From the NCBI RefSeq assembly GCF_018500185.1, contig NZ_JAHBGI010000014.1, forward strand, positions 1-64,000: DNA of 64,000 nt, read 5' to 3'. Below, in pieces: positions 27,847 through 36,295 of the stretch; the stretch's first letter is position 1; the number at the start of each line of letters is the position of its first letter. The notes below the pieces were generated by a model. That model did not search any database. It was given only the letters and a program-made list of their open reading frames with translations, and was not told the DNA's origin. The DNA comes from Litoribacter ruber (GTDB lineage: Bacteria; Bacteroidota; Bacteroidia; Cytophagales; Cyclobacteriaceae). The position numbers and the translations under genes were made by a program.

Positions 27847-28668
27847 TCAATAACTTTCTTTTTCATTCGGAAAATCCCTCGACTTCACGTCATCAATGTA
27901 ATTCTCCACCGCCTTGAGCATTTGGGTGCGCAGGTCGGCGTATTGGCGGAGGAAGCGGGGCTTGAATTCCTGGGTGATGCCAAGCATGTCGTGGACTACC
28001 AGGACCTGCCCGTCAACATCGGGACCAGCGCCTATGCCGATCACGGGAATGGACACACTTTGCGCTACCTTTTTGGCCAAAGCAGCCGGGATTTTTTCCA
28101 ATACCAAGGCAAAACAGCCACAATCCTCCAAGATCTTCGCGTCTTCGATGAGCTTTTGCGCCTCTGCATCCTCCTTGGCCCTTACGGTGTAGGTTCCAAA
28201 CTTGTATATCGACTGGGGAGTCAATCCCAAATGGCCCATCACAGGTACGCCTGCACTCAGGATACGGACTACCGATTCCTTGATCTCGGCGCCACCCTCC
28301 ACCTTTACGGCATGGGCTCCGGATTCCTTCATGATCCGAATAGCGGATCGCAAGGCCTCTGAACTGTTGCCCTGGTAGCTACCGAAAGGGATATCCACCA
28401 CCACAAATGCACGCTTGACGCCCCTCACCACTGAGGTGGCGTGATAGATCATCTGGTCCAACGTGATCGGCAGGGTGGTTTCGTGGCCCGCCATGACGTT
28501 GGAGGCTGAATCACCCACCAAAATGATGTCCACACCTCCGGCATCGACAATTCCCGCCATGGAAAAATCATAGGCAGTGAGCATGGAAATTTTCTCCCCT
28601 CGGTTCTTCATCTCCTGAAGGGTGTGGGTAGTGATTCGTTTGATATTCGAAGATTGGTGAATTGACAT
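27847..28668 (-). CDS. panB: 3-methyl-2-oxobutanoate hydroxymethyltransferase
   Basis: A 273-aa enzyme of pantothenate and CoA biosynthesis; it makes ketopantoate from 2-oxoisovalerate and methylene-THF. It shows [40 protein letters not shown] and the LGLTPQS / [11 protein letters not shown] segments. I use the ATG at 28668 ([20 protein letters not shown]), which gives the usual family length. An upstream in-frame Met would run into the previous gene. It lies 1 nt after the phosphoribosyltransferase stop. Confidence 0.95.
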   Translation of the reverse strand: MSIHQSSNIKRITTHTLQEMKNRGEKISMLTAYDFSMAGIVDAGGVDIILVGDSASNVMAGHETTLPITLDQMIYHATSVVRGVKRAFVVVDIPFGSYQGNSSEALRSAIRIMKESGAHAVKVEGGAEIKESVVRILSAGVPVMGHLGLTPQSIYKFGTYTVRAKEDAEAQKLIEDAKILEDCGCFALVLEKIPAALAKKVAQSVSIPVIGIGAGPDVDGQVLVVHDMLGITQEFKPRFLRQYADLRTQMLKAVENYIDDVKSRDFPNEKESY

Positions 28669-28669
28669 G

Positions 28670-29173
28670 TCAGTGAAGGTGTACGGTGTTTTGGGCAGAC
28701 TCCAGGTCCACCTCAATGTGTTCGTTTAAAGTTGTGGAAAGTTCAAAACCGGTATAATCCGGCGTGACGGGAAAAAGCTTGTGGCTTCTGTTGACCAACA
28801 CGGCAATTTCCATTTTCTTTAAGGGCATTTCCAAAAAAGGCTTCAGGGCATAGGCAAGTGTCTTACCTGTGTTTTGCACATCGTCCACCAAAATAATGCT
28901 CTTGTTTCCCAAATTCAGATCCGCGGAAAGCGTCACTTCTCCCTGCACCACCGCGTTTTTATCCAACTTCACCTCCATCAGTTCCACGGGCAGGGGAGAG
29001 ATTTCCTTGAGCTTGTCCGAAAGCATTTTCGCGAGTCTGTAGCCCATCCCGGCTATGCCTGCAAACACCACCCCTTCTTCAGAGAGGTTGCGTTCGTAGA
29101 TCTCATAGGCGATGCGGGTAATTTTTTGCTCTATCTGCTTATGGTTAAGCACCAGGGTTTTTGTCTCTGCCAT
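28670..29173 (-). CDS. PyrR-like phosphoribosyltransferase family protein
   Basis: A 167-aa type I phosphoribosyltransferase. The PRPP loop is [18 protein letters not shown], and the N-terminal region ([27 protein letters not shown]) resembles PyrR. It could be a pyrimidine regulator or uracil phosphoribosyltransferase, or a salvage enzyme. It is co-transcribed with panB (1-nt gap). Substrate not determined. Confidence 0.8.
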   Translation of the reverse strand: MAETKTLVLNHKQIEQKITRIAYEIYERNLSEEGVVFAGIAGMGYRLAKMLSDKLKEISPLPVELMEVKLDKNAVVQGEVTLSADLNLGNKSIILVDDVQNTGKTLAYALKPFLEMPLKKMEIAVLVNRSHKLFPVTPDYTGFELSTTLNEHIEVDLESAQNTVHLH

Positions 29174-29241
29174 ATTAGTTTTCGGGGCTTTTGAAAAGGA
29201 AAATTAAAGCAATTGCTTTAGGTTTCAAAATTAAATGTCTC

Positions 29242-30165
29242 TTATCGGTAACTGTCCTCCTCGTGAAGGATGCGGATGTAACTGTCGTAGCGGTATGGGT
29301 GGATGTATCCCTTCTCCAGTTTTTCCAACACCACGCATCCAGGCTCGTTGAGGTGCTTGCAGTTGTTGTATTTGCATTGACCAAGGTATTGCCGCATTTC
29401 CACAAAATAGTGGGAAAGCTCATTGTCGTCAATATCCAAAATGCCAAATTCCTTGATCCCAGGCGTATCAATGATGTAGCCGCCGTCCTTGATCGGAAAC
29501 ATCTCGGCAAAGGTCGTGGTGTGGACGCCTTTGGTGGTAAATTTGGAAATGTCCTTGATTGCCTGGGTGGCTTCTGGCACAATTTTATTCAGCAAAGAGG
29601 ACTTCCCTACCCCGGAATGACCGGTAAGCAGGGTGGTTTTTCCCTGAAGCAAGGGCATTAACTTTTCCTCCACATCCTCATCCACCAGCACAGACATGGG
29701 GATTACCGGATAGCCAAGGGGCTCATAGATCTCCATGATGTCTTCCAAAAAAGCCCAGTCCTTATCGGTATGCTTTTGGTCCATTTTGTTGACCACAATA
29801 GTGGTGGGAATGCGGAAACTCTCCGCACTGACCAAAAACCTGTCGATAAAGCCCAATGATGTGCGGGGGTTTCTCAGGGTAACCACCAAAAAGGCCTGGT
29901 CAATGTTGGAGGCCATGATGTGGGAAAAATGGGTTTTGCGGGTAGACTTCCGTATGATGTAATTTTCCCGTGGCAGGATTTCGGTAATGACGGCGGTATC
30001 CTGATCCTGTTCCTGTTCCATTTCCACGTAATCGCCCACGGCAATGGGATTGGTGAGTTTGAGGTCATCCTGCTTAAACTTGCCCCTCAAGCGGCACTGT
30101 AGGAGTTTGTCGCCGACCTGCACCATGTACCAGCTGCCTGTTGATTTGATTACCCTACCTTTCAT
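29242..30165 (-). CDS. rsgA: Ribosome small subunit-dependent GTPase A
   Basis: A 307-aa circularly permuted GTPase that assists late 30S maturation. It has an N-terminal OB fold, then G4 NKMDQ, G1 GHSGVGKSSL, G3 DTPG, and a C-terminal zinc knuckle CKYNNCKHLNEPGC. Length and domain order are normal. It overlaps the kdtA gene by 4 nt, so the two are coupled. Confidence 0.96.
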   Translation of the reverse strand: MKGRVIKSTGSWYMVQVGDKLLQCRLRGKFKQDDLKLTNPIAVGDYVEMEQEQDQDTAVITEILPRENYIIRKSTRKTHFSHIMASNIDQAFLVVTLRNPRTSLGFIDRFLVSAESFRIPTTIVVNKMDQKHTDKDWAFLEDIMEIYEPLGYPVIPMSVLVDEDVEEKLMPLLQGKTTLLTGHSGVGKSSLLNKIVPEATQAIKDISKFTTKGVHTTTFAEMFPIKDGGYIIDTPGIKEFGILDIDDNELSHYFVEMRQYLGQCKYNNCKHLNEPGCVVLEKLEKGYIHPYRYDSYIRILHEEDSYR

Positions 30166-31397
30166 CCTTTTATTTCTTTCATGATATGGTCAACTATTTT
30201 TTGGGCACTGCCCAGGTTTTCCTCCACCATTTTTTTGGCAGCTGACTGGGCGGATTTATACACCTCTTCGTCCTGCAAAAACATCACCTTATTTAAAAAG
30301 TCCTCGGCACCACTAACCTCAAACCCACACCCATACTTTTGGCTGATGGCTGCTTCGGGGAATTTGCCGACTTTCTTCAGTTTTCCGAAAAGAACCGGAA
30401 TGCCATAGGCGATGGGTTCCAAAATGTTGTGCAGCCCCTTGCCAAAAGCCCCGCCCACAAAGGCAATTTCGGCATATTGGTACAAAGATGAAAGCATGCC
30501 CACGTTGTCAATGATGACCACTTTGGTCAGCTCATCCCCTTTAAAATTGCTGTAAAGCTCGGATTGTTTGGAAATAGCCTTACGCCAGGCCCCCATTTTC
30601 TCCGACTTGATCTCGTGGGGAGCTATGATGTATTTATACTTTCTGTTTTTGTTGATAAACGGAATGATGCAATCCATGTCCTCCTGCCAAGCGCTGCCCA
30701 CCACCAAAACAGGCTGCTCCCCTATCCACTTTTCCAGCACCGGGAACCGTTGGGGATTTTCGCTAAGAGCCTTTACGTTGTCAAATCTGGTATCGCCTGT
30801 AAAGCTGGCCGATTGATAGCCAATCTGCTTGAGGAGCTCTAGGGATTTTTCGTTTTGGGTAAAAATATGGGAAAAGCTTTTCACGGCTTCCCGAAGAAAA
30901 CTGTCCTTTTTAAAATACGACTGCTCCTCCCTGAAGGCCGCGGAAAAAAGGTATGCGGGCACTTTGTGCTTTTGCAAGGCTTTCATATAGTTGGGCCAAA
31001 TGTCATACTTGGCAAAAAGGGCTAGTTTTGGCTGGATGGTTTTCACAAACCGATCCGCATTGGCAACGGTATCAAAGGGCAGGTAAAAGATCCCGTCGAC
31101 GGAGGGCTGTTTTTTCCTGATCACGTTTTCATACCCGGAGGAACTGAAAAAAGTCAGCAGGATGGCGGCATCCGATTTTTCCTTAAGCTTGGCCATCACG
31201 GGTTTGGCCTGCTCATATTCGCCAAGGGAGGCCACATGGAACCAGATGACCTTTTCATGTTGGGACTTGAATGCTGCGAGTTTGCCGAATACACCTTTCC
31301 TTCCCTCAACCATTGCCTGCAGCTTTGCATTGGTCCTGCCCACCAAGGGAAAAAGCAGTTCGAAAGCCTGCATGGATAGATCGTATAACCGTTTCAT
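30162..31397 (-). CDS. kdtA: 3-deoxy-D-manno-octulosonic acid transferase
   Basis: A 411-aa GT30 glycosyltransferase that adds Kdo to lipid A precursor at the inner membrane. Motifs: VIWFHVASLGEYEQAKPV, ILLTFFSSSGYE, FAKYDIWPNYM and VVGSAWQEDM, then FVGGAFGKGLHNILEP. An N-terminal membrane-associated helix is present. A 34-bp stretch of its coding sequence (31219-31252, encoding VIWFHVASLGE) occurs again exactly at 32385-32418 and 33816-33849 in intergenic repeats. Confidence 0.94.
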   Translation of the reverse strand: MKRLYDLSMQAFELLFPLVGRTNAKLQAMVEGRKGVFGKLAAFKSQHEKVIWFHVASLGEYEQAKPVMAKLKEKSDAAILLTFFSSSGYENVIRKKQPSVDGIFYLPFDTVANADRFVKTIQPKLALFAKYDIWPNYMKALQKHKVPAYLFSAAFREEQSYFKKDSFLREAVKSFSHIFTQNEKSLELLKQIGYQSASFTGDTRFDNVKALSENPQRFPVLEKWIGEQPVLVVGSAWQEDMDCIIPFINKNRKYKYIIAPHEIKSEKMGAWRKAISKQSELYSNFKGDELTKVVIIDNVGMLSSLYQYAEIAFVGGAFGKGLHNILEPIAYGIPVLFGKLKKVGKFPEAAISQKYGCGFEVSGAEDFLNKVMFLQDEEVYKSAQSAAKKMVEENLGSAQKIVDHIMKEIKG

Positions 31398-32185
31398 TCG
31401 GACAAAATTAAGGAATTTAATCCGTGAACAAAGGGGAGTTGTGGGTTTAGGAGTTTAATGCCCCGATGGGCGCTGACGCACAATCTGGACGGTTTAGAAG
31501 TTTAGGTAAAGAAGGCCTCCCGGATACACCATCTTCAAATGCCATAAGCCTTAAACTTCAAACCATAAACCATAAGCCTCATTTGCGGGGTTTATGGCTT
31601 ATGGCTCCTGCGGAGCGTTTATGGTTTATGAAATGGATTGGAGGTGATTAGGCTTTGATAAAAAAAGACCCCGAATGGGGTCGAACCTTTCAATAGCCAT
31701 GGGTGCCAACCCATGGAATTCATGGAATTAATCCCATTTCCCCGACCCCGAAGCGGGTCGAACCAGAGTGGGTAGTAAAAGGGTGGTATTTAAAGCTTAT
31801 AGCTCCTGCGGAGCGTTTATGGTTTATGACATGGATCAAACCATAAACCATAAGATTTATTCCAAGATCATCAATTGATATTAACCCTGGAAGGGTTGAA
31901 GGTGAGTAACCCCGGGTGGAACCCGGGGTAAACGCGACATAATGGATTACCAACTCTGAAGGAGTTGAATAGCTCATTCTTGGATTGAAGTGATTAATTA
32001 ATAAATTAACACCATCAAAAAGAAAACATGTATGATTAGTACAAAAGGTCATTGTTAGTATGAAGGTATTCAACTCTTCCAGAGTTGCCAAAATGTTAAA
32101 TACTTTTTTGCCATGGGTTCCACCCATGGTTATTCACATTGAAGCCCTCCAGGCTTCTAAGCTATCGCTCAAAAAAAAGCCAATT
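31398..32185. repeat. Intergenic repeat cluster with 100-bp units and REP-like palindromes
   Basis: 31444-31507 is the GTTTAGGAGTTTAATG family. 31541-31640 and 31786-31855 are single units of the 100-bp repeat. A set of different palindromes follows: 31667-31682, 31697-31716, 31744-31759, 31882-31896, 31907-31930, 31951-31967, 32071-32087, 32111-32129 and 32141-32157 (for example CCATGGGTGCCAACCCATGG). A long open frame on the reverse strand crosses them but is made of repeats. No gene is seen. Confidence 0.88.
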
Positions 32186-32554
32186 GGCGCTGACGCGCAT
32201 CGCGACGGTTTAGAAGTTTAGGTAAAGAAGGCCTGCCGGAAACACCATCTTCAAATGCCATAAGCCATAAACTTCAAACCATAAACCATAAGTTTCATTT
32301 GCGAAGTTTATGGCTTATGGCTCCTGCGGAGCGTTTATGGTTTATGACACGGATCAACCTTAAGCCTTAAACTTTAAACCATAATCGCCAAGGGAGGCCA
32401 CATGGAACCAGATGACCTGGGGCGCGCCCTTTTCTCAGTGCTCAGTGCCCAGTGCCCAGTGCTCAGTGCCCCACCTGCATCCCTCCGCCGCGCATAGCGA
32501 CTAAACACCTAAACCTCCCGCTGTGCGCAGCACAGGGAAATAAACTCCTAAACC
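32186..32554. repeat. About 370-bp composite repeat, copy 1
   Basis: This segment matches 33618-33991 in the same orientation. In order it holds a GGCGCTGACGCGCAT word, GTTTAGGTAAAGAAGGCCT, a 100-bp-family unit, the 34-bp kdtA fragment, a CAGTGCCCAGTGCTCAGTGC word array and GGGAAATAAACTCCTAAACC. Its last base is the first base of the stop triplet of the XRE gene. Confidence 0.93.
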
Positions 32555-32892
32555 TATTCAGGTATTTTGATGCTTTGGGATACGTTTTCCTCTGAGATTT
32601 GAAGGAGTTCTATACCTAGGGCATCTTCAATTTTGGCGAGGGTGGAAAGCTTAAAGTCATTTTCCCCATGTAGATATTTGCTTACTTGTTGAGGAGAAAC
32701 CCCCAACTCATGGGCTAACTGAGCCTGGGTCCAGCCCTTAGTTTCGAGCACATCCAATATCCTCAAAGAGATCTGCACTGATTTTTTTAACCAAGCTTTA
32801 TTCTCTTTTCTAAAAGAAACTTTTTCCTTCCAATTAGAGGAAGGTTCCTTCTCTGCTAGACTCTTAAGTTTTTTCTCTATTTTATTCATCAC
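32554..32892 (-). CDS. XRE-family antitoxin-like regulator
   Basis: A 112-aa protein with a canonical C-terminal helix-turn-helix (GWTQAQLAHELGVSPQQVSK, then YLHGENDFKLSTLAKIEDAL). The basic N-terminal half contains LKSLAEKEPSSNWKEKV, as in HigA-type partners of Bacteroidota. It overlaps the upstream gene by 11 nt, so the pair is one unit, probably toxin-antitoxin with the toxin first. Autoregulation is likely. Confidence 0.82.
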   Translation of the reverse strand: MMNKIEKKLKSLAEKEPSSNWKEKVSFRKENKAWLKKSVQISLRILDVLETKGWTQAQLAHELGVSPQQVSKYLHGENDFKLSTLAKIEDALGIELLQISEENVSQSIKIPE

Positions 32893-33433
32893 CCTTAATA
32901 TCTAAATACACAAATGCCGCCTCATGGCCACCACTTAAATACTCCTTCACCCATTCCAGCTTCTGAAGCTCTAATTTCGTATGCGGCCTATCTTTCATCC
33001 GCCTAGTCAATTTGATTGCTCCTCCAGTGATTACAAATGATTGTCCAAACTTTACTGCGTAAATTCTTAAAAAAGAGTAACTCTGCACACCATAAGCTTT
33101 GAGAGCCTGAAGCTCATAGGAGATTTCCTCCTCTTTATTATCCAAAGGTTTAAAAAAATCAGCTAAAGATGCCCCGCTATTATCATTTGCTAGATCAAAC
33201 AGCTTTTCAAATAGGCAATCCGCATCATCAATTGCTTTGATTACCATTTGATTAATCTTCACCTTGGGATAAAACGATAAATAATCTTTCTGGTATTGCT
33301 TGAAAAACGATCTTAAGTATAAGACACTGGACCATTGTTCTTGAATAATTTCTAACGAATCTTTATCATACCCTTCAAATTTCACTGCAAAAAGACTTCC
33401 ATATGATCGCTCTATTACGCTAACAACTCTCAT
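32882..33433 (-). CDS. Putative toxin partner of the XRE regulator
   Basis: A 183-aa protein with no signal peptide. The C-terminal block YAVKFGQSFVITGGAIKLTR, then MKDRPHTKLELQKLEWVKEYL, resembles RelE/Gp49-like toxins that sit beside XRE antitoxins in Bacteroidota. The N-terminal 90 residues are helical and unfamiliar. The toxin assignment rests mainly on gene order and the 11-nt overlap. The gene pair lies between two direct copies of a composite repeat. Confidence 0.55.
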   Translation of the reverse strand: MRVVSVIERSYGSLFAVKFEGYDKDSLEIIQEQWSSVLYLRSFFKQYQKDYLSFYPKVKINQMVIKAIDDADCLFEKLFDLANDNSGASLADFFKPLDNKEEEISYELQALKAYGVQSYSFLRIYAVKFGQSFVITGGAIKLTRRMKDRPHTKLELQKLEWVKEYLSGGHEAAFVYLDIKGDE

Positions 33434-33617
33434 AAATAAACCTGTAAGTTTACAAAATAGTTCAACGGTTTTTGGATTAAAAAGTAATTCTATTAAAATT
33501 AAACAAATATGATTTCTCTTGAACCTTATTAACCAAAATTATCTAGCTACCATAATAATTAACGAGAAAATATAAAGCTGATGAAACGTAATGGTTTGGG
33601 AGGTTAATGCCCCAATG

Positions 33618-33991
33618 GGCGCTGACGCGCATCGGGACGGTTTAGAAGTTTAGGTAAAGAAGGCCTCCCGGATACACCATCGTCATGCCATAAGCCTTAA
33701 ACTTCAAACCATAAACCATAAGTTTCATTTGCGAAGTTTATGGCTTATGGCTCCTGCGGAGCGTTTATAGTTTATGACACTGGATCATCCTTAAGCCTTA
33801 AACTTTAAACCATAATCGCCAAGGGAGGCCACATGGAACCAGATGACCTGGGGGGCGCCCTTTTCTCAGCGCCCAGTGCTCAGTGCCCAGTGCCCAGTGC
33901 TCAGCGCCCCACCTTCATCCCTCCGCCGCGCATCGCGACTACCCCCTAAACCTCCCGCTGTGCGCAGCACCGGGAAATAAACTCCTAAACC
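33618..33991. repeat. About 370-bp composite repeat, copy 2
   Basis: The same module order as copy 1 (32186-32554), including the 100-bp-family unit (33684-33815), the exact 34-bp kdtA fragment (33816-33849) and CAGTGCCCAGTG words (33867-33912). It lies upstream of the toxin-like gene. No gene is seen between 33434 and 34067. Confidence 0.93.
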
Positions 33992-34011
33992 AACTTAGTG
34001 CCTAATACACC

Positions 34012-34043
34012 AAAAAAGCCCCACCATTACGGCAGGGCTTTTT
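34012..34043 (-). terminator. Terminator of the peroxiredoxin gene
   Basis: Read on the reverse strand, AAAAAGCCC pairs with GGGCTTTTT around a 13-nt loop, followed by T residues. It lies 25 nt past the stop. Confidence 0.8.
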
Positions 34044-34067
34044 AAAGGCTTTATTTAAAAGCGAATC

Positions 34068-34697
34068 TTAGTTCTTACCTAGGTAAGCCGAAACGCCTTC
34101 TTTGGTAGCTGTCATAGCTTCTTTTCCTTCTTCCCAGTTGGCAGGACAAACCTCACCGTGCTTCTCTACGTGGTGTAGGGCATCTACAAGACGGATCATC
34201 TCGTCGATGTTTCTACCTAGAGGAAGGTCGTTGATGGTTTCGTGTCTTACCACACCATTCTTGTCGATTAAGAAAGAACCTCTGTATGCCACTGGAGCAC
34301 CTTCATAGTTCAATTCACCTTCTTCATTGTAATTCCACTCACCGGCCAACACGCCATAGTTATGGGCGATGGTTTTGGCAGGATCGGCAACGATCGGATA
34401 AGTAACACCTTGGATACCGCCTTGAGCTTTAGGAAGACCCAACCATGCAAGGTGAGACTCTTCGGTATCAGTGGAAGCGCCAACTACGGCAACGCCTCTT
34501 TTTTCAAACTCAGCCAACTTCTCTTGGAAAGCCAAGATTTCAGTAGGGCAAACGAAAGTGAAATCTTTTGGGTAAAAGAAGAAGATCACATCCTTTTCGC
34601 CAATGTATTGCTCCAAAGAGAATCCTTCTACGATTTCCTCTCCGTCCACTACTGCTGGTGCTTTGAATAAAGGTGCTTTTTTTCCTACTAAAGACAT
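34068..34697 (-). CDS. 2-Cys peroxiredoxin (AhpC/TSA)
   Basis: A 209-aa typical 2-Cys peroxiredoxin that reduces hydrogen and organic peroxides. The peroxidatic Cys is in FTFVCPTEILAF, and the resolving Cys is in GEVCPANW near the C-terminus. The GLPKAQGGIQGVTYPIVAD segment and the C-terminal extension are standard. It lies downstream of a PerR-like regulator (47-nt gap), which suggests peroxide-responsive control. Confidence 0.95.
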   Translation of the reverse strand: MSLVGKKAPLFKAPAVVDGEEIVEGFSLEQYIGEKDVIFFFYPKDFTFVCPTEILAFQEKLAEFEKRGVAVVGASTDTEESHLAWLGLPKAQGGIQGVTYPIVADPAKTIAHNYGVLAGEWNYNEEGELNYEGAPVAYRGSFLIDKNGVVRHETINDLPLGRNIDEMIRLVDALHHVEKHGEVCPANWEEGKEAMTATKEGVSAYLGKN

Positions 34698-34744
34698 ATT
34701 AAATTGATTTTTGGTTAAGTAAATTATTGTTTTTAATGATTGAA

Positions 34745-35158
34745 TTATAGCTTTTGGCCTTTGATCACGATCGATATCTCATCGATATCAAAGTCCTCTA
34801 TCTGATTCTTGTCAAAGAATTTGGTCAATAAGGCTTCCAGTTCAGCATTCTTATAATCGCTGATCTCGTTGGTCTTTTTACAATAAAGGTGGCTATGGGC
34901 TTCCAGAATGCCGTCAAACCTCATTACTCCCTTATTGTCCACAAATTTCTGGATGATTCCCGCGGTCACGAAGGTGTCCAGGGTTTTATAGACTGTGCCT
35001 AATGAGATAGAAGGATTGTCACTTTTGATCTGCTCAAAAACATGCTCGGCTGTGGGATGGTTTTTGGCTTCGGCTATGGCATTGTATATGACCATGCGCT
35101 GATGCGTAAACTTCAATCCGCCTTTTGTAATGATGTTTTTGATTCCCTCTATATTCAT
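34745..35158 (-). CDS. Fur-family transcriptional regulator, PerR-like
   Basis: A 137-aa Fur-family repressor. The winged helix includes LKFTHQRMVIYNAI and SLGTVYKTLDTF, with metal ligands in HPTAEHVF and in MRFDGILEAHSHLYC. Asp and His in this last motif match the regulatory site that makes PerR oxidation-sensitive. Only one Cys follows (HLYC), so the usual paired CxxC structural zinc site is missing. Its place beside a peroxiredoxin gene supports a PerR role. Confidence 0.85.
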   Translation of the reverse strand: MNIEGIKNIITKGGLKFTHQRMVIYNAIAEAKNHPTAEHVFEQIKSDNPSISLGTVYKTLDTFVTAGIIQKFVDNKGVMRFDGILEAHSHLYCKKTNEISDYKNAELEALLTKFFDKNQIEDFDIDEISIVIKGQKL

Positions 35159-35169
35159 TTCCCACTAAG

Positions 35170-35204
35170 AATGATTCTCATCAAAGAATCGTTCCGCAAA
35201 GGTA
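35170..35204 (-). promoter_or_regulatory. perR promoter -7 element and probable Fur/PerR operator
   Basis: On the reverse strand TACCTTTG (35197-35204) is a good -7 element. Directly downstream a near-perfect inverted repeat spans 35170-35193 (AATGATTCT, 6-nt spacer, AGAATCGTT). Its position over the start site fits autorepression. Confidence 0.5.
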
Positions 35205-35299
35205 GAAATAATTTCATTTTTTTAAAATACTCCTCAAAAATCTACCCGAGGGCATAATTTTTTCTCTTTTTTAATTAGTTTTATATTGAGTTAGTGCCC

Positions 35300-36295
35300 A
35301 TGTACATGAAAAAAATTATTGCAGCGGTAGCCATTCCGCTGAGTCTGATGAGTTTTTCGGCCTTTTCCCAGAGCCGAAGTGATATAGAAACCCTCCTGCA
35401 ATCGGGAGTGGCGGATGTCAACACGTACCTAAACCACTACGTGCAGCCCGCTGCCGAAGGGTTTGCCTACAGCATGGGTGCCGGCTGGGCCAACACTGCC
35501 AAAACTCACAGCACTTTGGGATTTGATTTCAAAATCGGTGTCAGTGCTGCGGCCGTTCCCTCCAGGATGGAAAGCTTCCTCTTTGACCCCAGCCAGTACA
35601 ACAACCTACGCGTCTCTGGGGAAACAGGCCCTACCGAACTCCCCACGCTATTCGGTTCGGAAAGTCCTGGCAGAACGCTGGACATTTATGAAGACGGGTT
35701 CGTAGCCGCCCAGGTGGATGCACTCCCCGGGGCCGGGATGCCCGTGAATTATGTCCCCGCGCCCGTGCTGCAGGCCGGGTTGGGCTTACCATTCGGCACC
35801 GACATCAAACTCCGCTTTCTGCCTAATACTCGAATTGAAGGCGTGGAAGTTGGCATCCTTGGAGGGGGCATACAGCATGACATCAAGCAGCATATTCCAG
35901 GGTTGAGAGAACTTCCTTTTCATTTATCAGGCTTGGTGGCCTTCAACAGTCTCAAGGCTGGATATGCCCTGGAAGAAATCACCGATGGGCGTGGTGAACT
36001 TCAGGTCAACACCTGGACATACCAACTATTGCTCAGCAAAAAGCTTTCTGTTTTTACCTTTTATGGTTCGGCGGGATACATATCCGGCACATCGGATTTT
36101 GACCTTTTAGGCACCTATAACGTCTCCAATTTCACCAACCCCATCGTGGATCCCATCAGCCTCAGGTATGCGGTGGCCGGGGCCATGGGCAATGTAGGTG
36201 TGAGAGTGGATCTTGGGCCCATCTTCCTAAATGCCGACTACACCTTCCAAGAATTCAACATCCTCACCGCTGGGCTGGGGTTTTCAATTAGATGA
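35300..36295 (+). CDS. DUF6588 outer-membrane beta-barrel-like protein
   Basis: About 331 aa with a Sec signal (MKKIIAAVAIPLSLMSFSAF). In-frame starts are GTG 35294, ATG 35300 and ATG 35306; the last gives the cleanest signal peptide. The body (SDIETLLQSGVADVNTYLNH, YSMGAGWANTAKTHSTLGFD, GFDIKIGV-type strands, FLNADYTFQEFNILTAGLG at the end) matches the DUF6588 family. It is likely an outer-membrane protein; no function is known. It overlaps the phosphatase gene start by 4 nt. Confidence 0.75.
   Translation: MYMKKIIAAVAIPLSLMSFSAFSQSRSDIETLLQSGVADVNTYLNHYVQPAAEGFAYSMGAGWANTAKTHSTLGFDFKIGVSAAAVPSRMESFLFDPSQYNNLRVSGETGPTELPTLFGSESPGRTLDIYEDGFVAAQVDALPGAGMPVNYVPAPVLQAGLGLPFGTDIKLRFLPNTRIEGVEVGILGGGIQHDIKQHIPGLRELPFHLSGLVAFNSLKAGYALEEITDGRGELQVNTWTYQLLLSKKLSVFTFYGSAGYISGTSDFDLLGTYNVSNFTNPIVDPISLRYAVAGAMGNVGVRVDLGPIFLNADYTFQEFNILTAGLGFSIR

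Noticed and set aside
28669-28716. Longer PanB start
   Set aside because: It would overlap the upstream phosphoribosyltransferase; MSIHQSSN gives the family length.
31720-32127. 135-aa protein on the reverse strand
   Set aside because: The frame is composed of the REP-like palindromes and other repeats; no protein-like conservation is visible.
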